A stretch of DNA of 13,211 bases from Candidatus Margulisiibacteriota bacterium (GTDB taxonomy: Bacteria; Margulisbacteria; Termititenacia; Termititenacales; Termititenacaceae): positions 1 to 13,211 of the forward strand of contig JAITIE010000066.1 of the NCBI GenBank assembly GCA_031279615.1, given 5' to 3'. The notes under the pieces were generated by a model. That model had not been told where the DNA came from. It saw only the letters and a list, made by a program, of their open reading frames with translations, and made no database searches. Position numbers and translations under genes: made by a program. Positions 12,511 to 13,211 of this stretch are shown piece by piece (the first letter of the stretch is position 1; each line of letters opens with the position of its first letter).

Positions 12511-13211
12511 TCAATATCTTGCCGATACAGTTTGTGTAAATATCTGTTGTTGCTCGCTGGTGAGCATGGTATAGGCTTGTCTCTGCTTCAGCCAGTCCTG
12601 AACTACTTTCTTTTCTAATTCAACATTCAAAGTGTAAAGTGTAAGATCATATGCTGTTGCTATCTTTTTAAAAACATCATTGCCGGATCTTGATTCTAGA
12701 TTTTGGTACAGAGAATACACGGCTTTCACCATATCGTAAGCGACAGGATTTGTGGGATGCGTGTATAGATTTACCAGAATATCCGTAATATCACTAATGG
12801 CTTTATTATTTAACCTTGTTGCTGGTATCAGTGCTGCTTGTTCGCGGACTTGGTTAATGCCTGTCTGGTCGAAATCCGTTTTCCGGCGACCCATCTCAGC
12901 CAATAATGCGTCAAGTGTGGACGCGGTAATTTCCTGATGGCCATTAGTTGTGTATGCTCCTTCATAACTTAACGTATATTGTCCATTTTGCTGATTGTAT
13001 GTCAATACGGCCTTGTGGTCTCTTACTGGATTTGTCCTAGAATTCTCTAACAAAAAACTAATCTTATTAAACTCCGCATCCACCGCCGCGGCGATGCCTT
13101 GCTTTACAAAATCTTTAATATTCGCCTCGGTCACTCTGCCGCGGTCTGTGATGAATTTGAGAGCCGTGGCGTAAGGCGCGGAGTCGCTTCCCAGAAACTT
13201 TGCCGCCTGCA
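12511..13211 (-). CDS. Hypothetical protein, C-terminal part (start outside window)
   Basis: I do not recognise this protein. The frame is open from the right edge to a TGA at 12511-12513, giving 232 visible residues. The first candidate start inside (GTG at 13134) is not needed, because coding continues upstream (KFLGSDSAPYATALKF) and no Shine-Dalgarno sequence precedes the GTG; the true start lies outside. The sequence looks soluble. A region with beta character and aromatic residues (YNQQNGQYTLSYEGAYTTNG) is followed by long alpha-helical stretches (KAISDITDILVNLY, DMVKAVYSLYQNLE, VELEKKVVQDWLKQ). There is no membrane segment or cysteine motif, and the end is polar (QQQIFTQTVSARY). By eye it is AT-richer than the ribosomal genes. 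It is upstream of, and separate from, the rpsL promoter, so probably not part of that operon. Confidence 0.75.
   Translation of the reverse strand, partial: QAAKFLGSDSAPYATALKFITDRGRVTEANIKDFVKQGIAAAVDAEFNKISFLLENSRTNPVRDHKAVLTYNQQNGQYTLSYEGAYTTNGHQEITASTLDALLAEMGRRKTDFDQTGINQVREQAALIPATRLNNKAISDITDILVNLYTHPTNPVAYDMVKAVYSLYQNLESRSGNDVFKKIATAYDLTLYTLNVELEKKVVQDWLKQRQAYTMLTSEQQQIFTQTVSARY

Noticed and set aside
13132..13134. GTG at 13134 as the start of the hypothetical gene.
   Set aside because: The frame continues open for 25 more codons to the window edge with protein-like sequence, and no Shine-Dalgarno sequence precedes the GTG.
1..13211. CRISPR arrays, tRNA or rRNA genes, insertion sequences, defence or phage genes.
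   Set aside because: No regularly spaced direct repeats, cloverleaf-like segments, transposase motifs or related proteins were seen; the window is almost wholly ribosomal protein genes.

Overview
The window is a bacterial chromosome segment dominated by one long block of translation genes, all on the minus strand. Transcription runs from right to left. It is the classical str, S10 and spc clusters joined into one array: rpsL, rpsG, fusA, rpsJ, rplC, rplD, rplW, rplB, rpsS, rplV, rpsC, rplP, rpmC, rpsQ, rplN, rplX, rplE, rpsN, rpsH, rplF, rplR, rpsE, and rplO, which is cut by the left edge. Twenty-two complete genes and one partial gene sit between 1 and 12112. Gaps never exceed 36 bases, and several junctions overlap (TAATG, TGATG, ATGA, and two 14-base overlaps).

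Upstream of rpsL lies a perfect sigma70-type promoter: TTGACA, a 17-base spacer, then TATAAT (12186-12214, minus strand). It gives a short leader that can begin with a hairpin. No other gap is large enough for an obvious internal promoter or an E. coli-style S10 leader, so this one promoter probably feeds the whole array. Nearly every gene has a clear Shine-Dalgarno sequence (variants of AAGGAG or GGGAG). These sites show that several ATG starts are preferable to longer TTG or GTG reading frames (rplC, rpsC, rplN, rplE, rpsN), and that fusA truly starts with TTG and rpsJ with GTG.

Right of the promoter, from about 12215 to 12510, is AT-richer non-coding DNA. It contains a compact block of three inverted repeats (12381-12455) that resembles a dispersed structured repeat. 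Beyond it, 12511 to the right edge holds the C-terminal 232 residues of an unrecognised minus-strand protein whose start lies outside the window.

Organism: a bacterium of moderate GC whose phylum cannot be fixed from this window. The gene content departs from the E. coli/Bacillus layout in two ways: tuf is absent between fusA and rpsJ, and rpmD (L30) is absent between rpsE and rplO. Loss of L30 is known from Cyanobacteria and from Candidate Phyla Radiation bacteria, so an uncultivated lineage is plausible, but this is inference. S14 and L24 are both the four-cysteine type. L29 carries a lysine/glutamate-rich tail of about 65 residues, and L22 an N-terminal tail of about 35 residues.

I found no new defence, mobile or metabolic system. 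The points most worth a second look are the L29 tail with an A8 run at its root, the absence of L30 and tuf, the three-hairpin block, and the leader hairpin.
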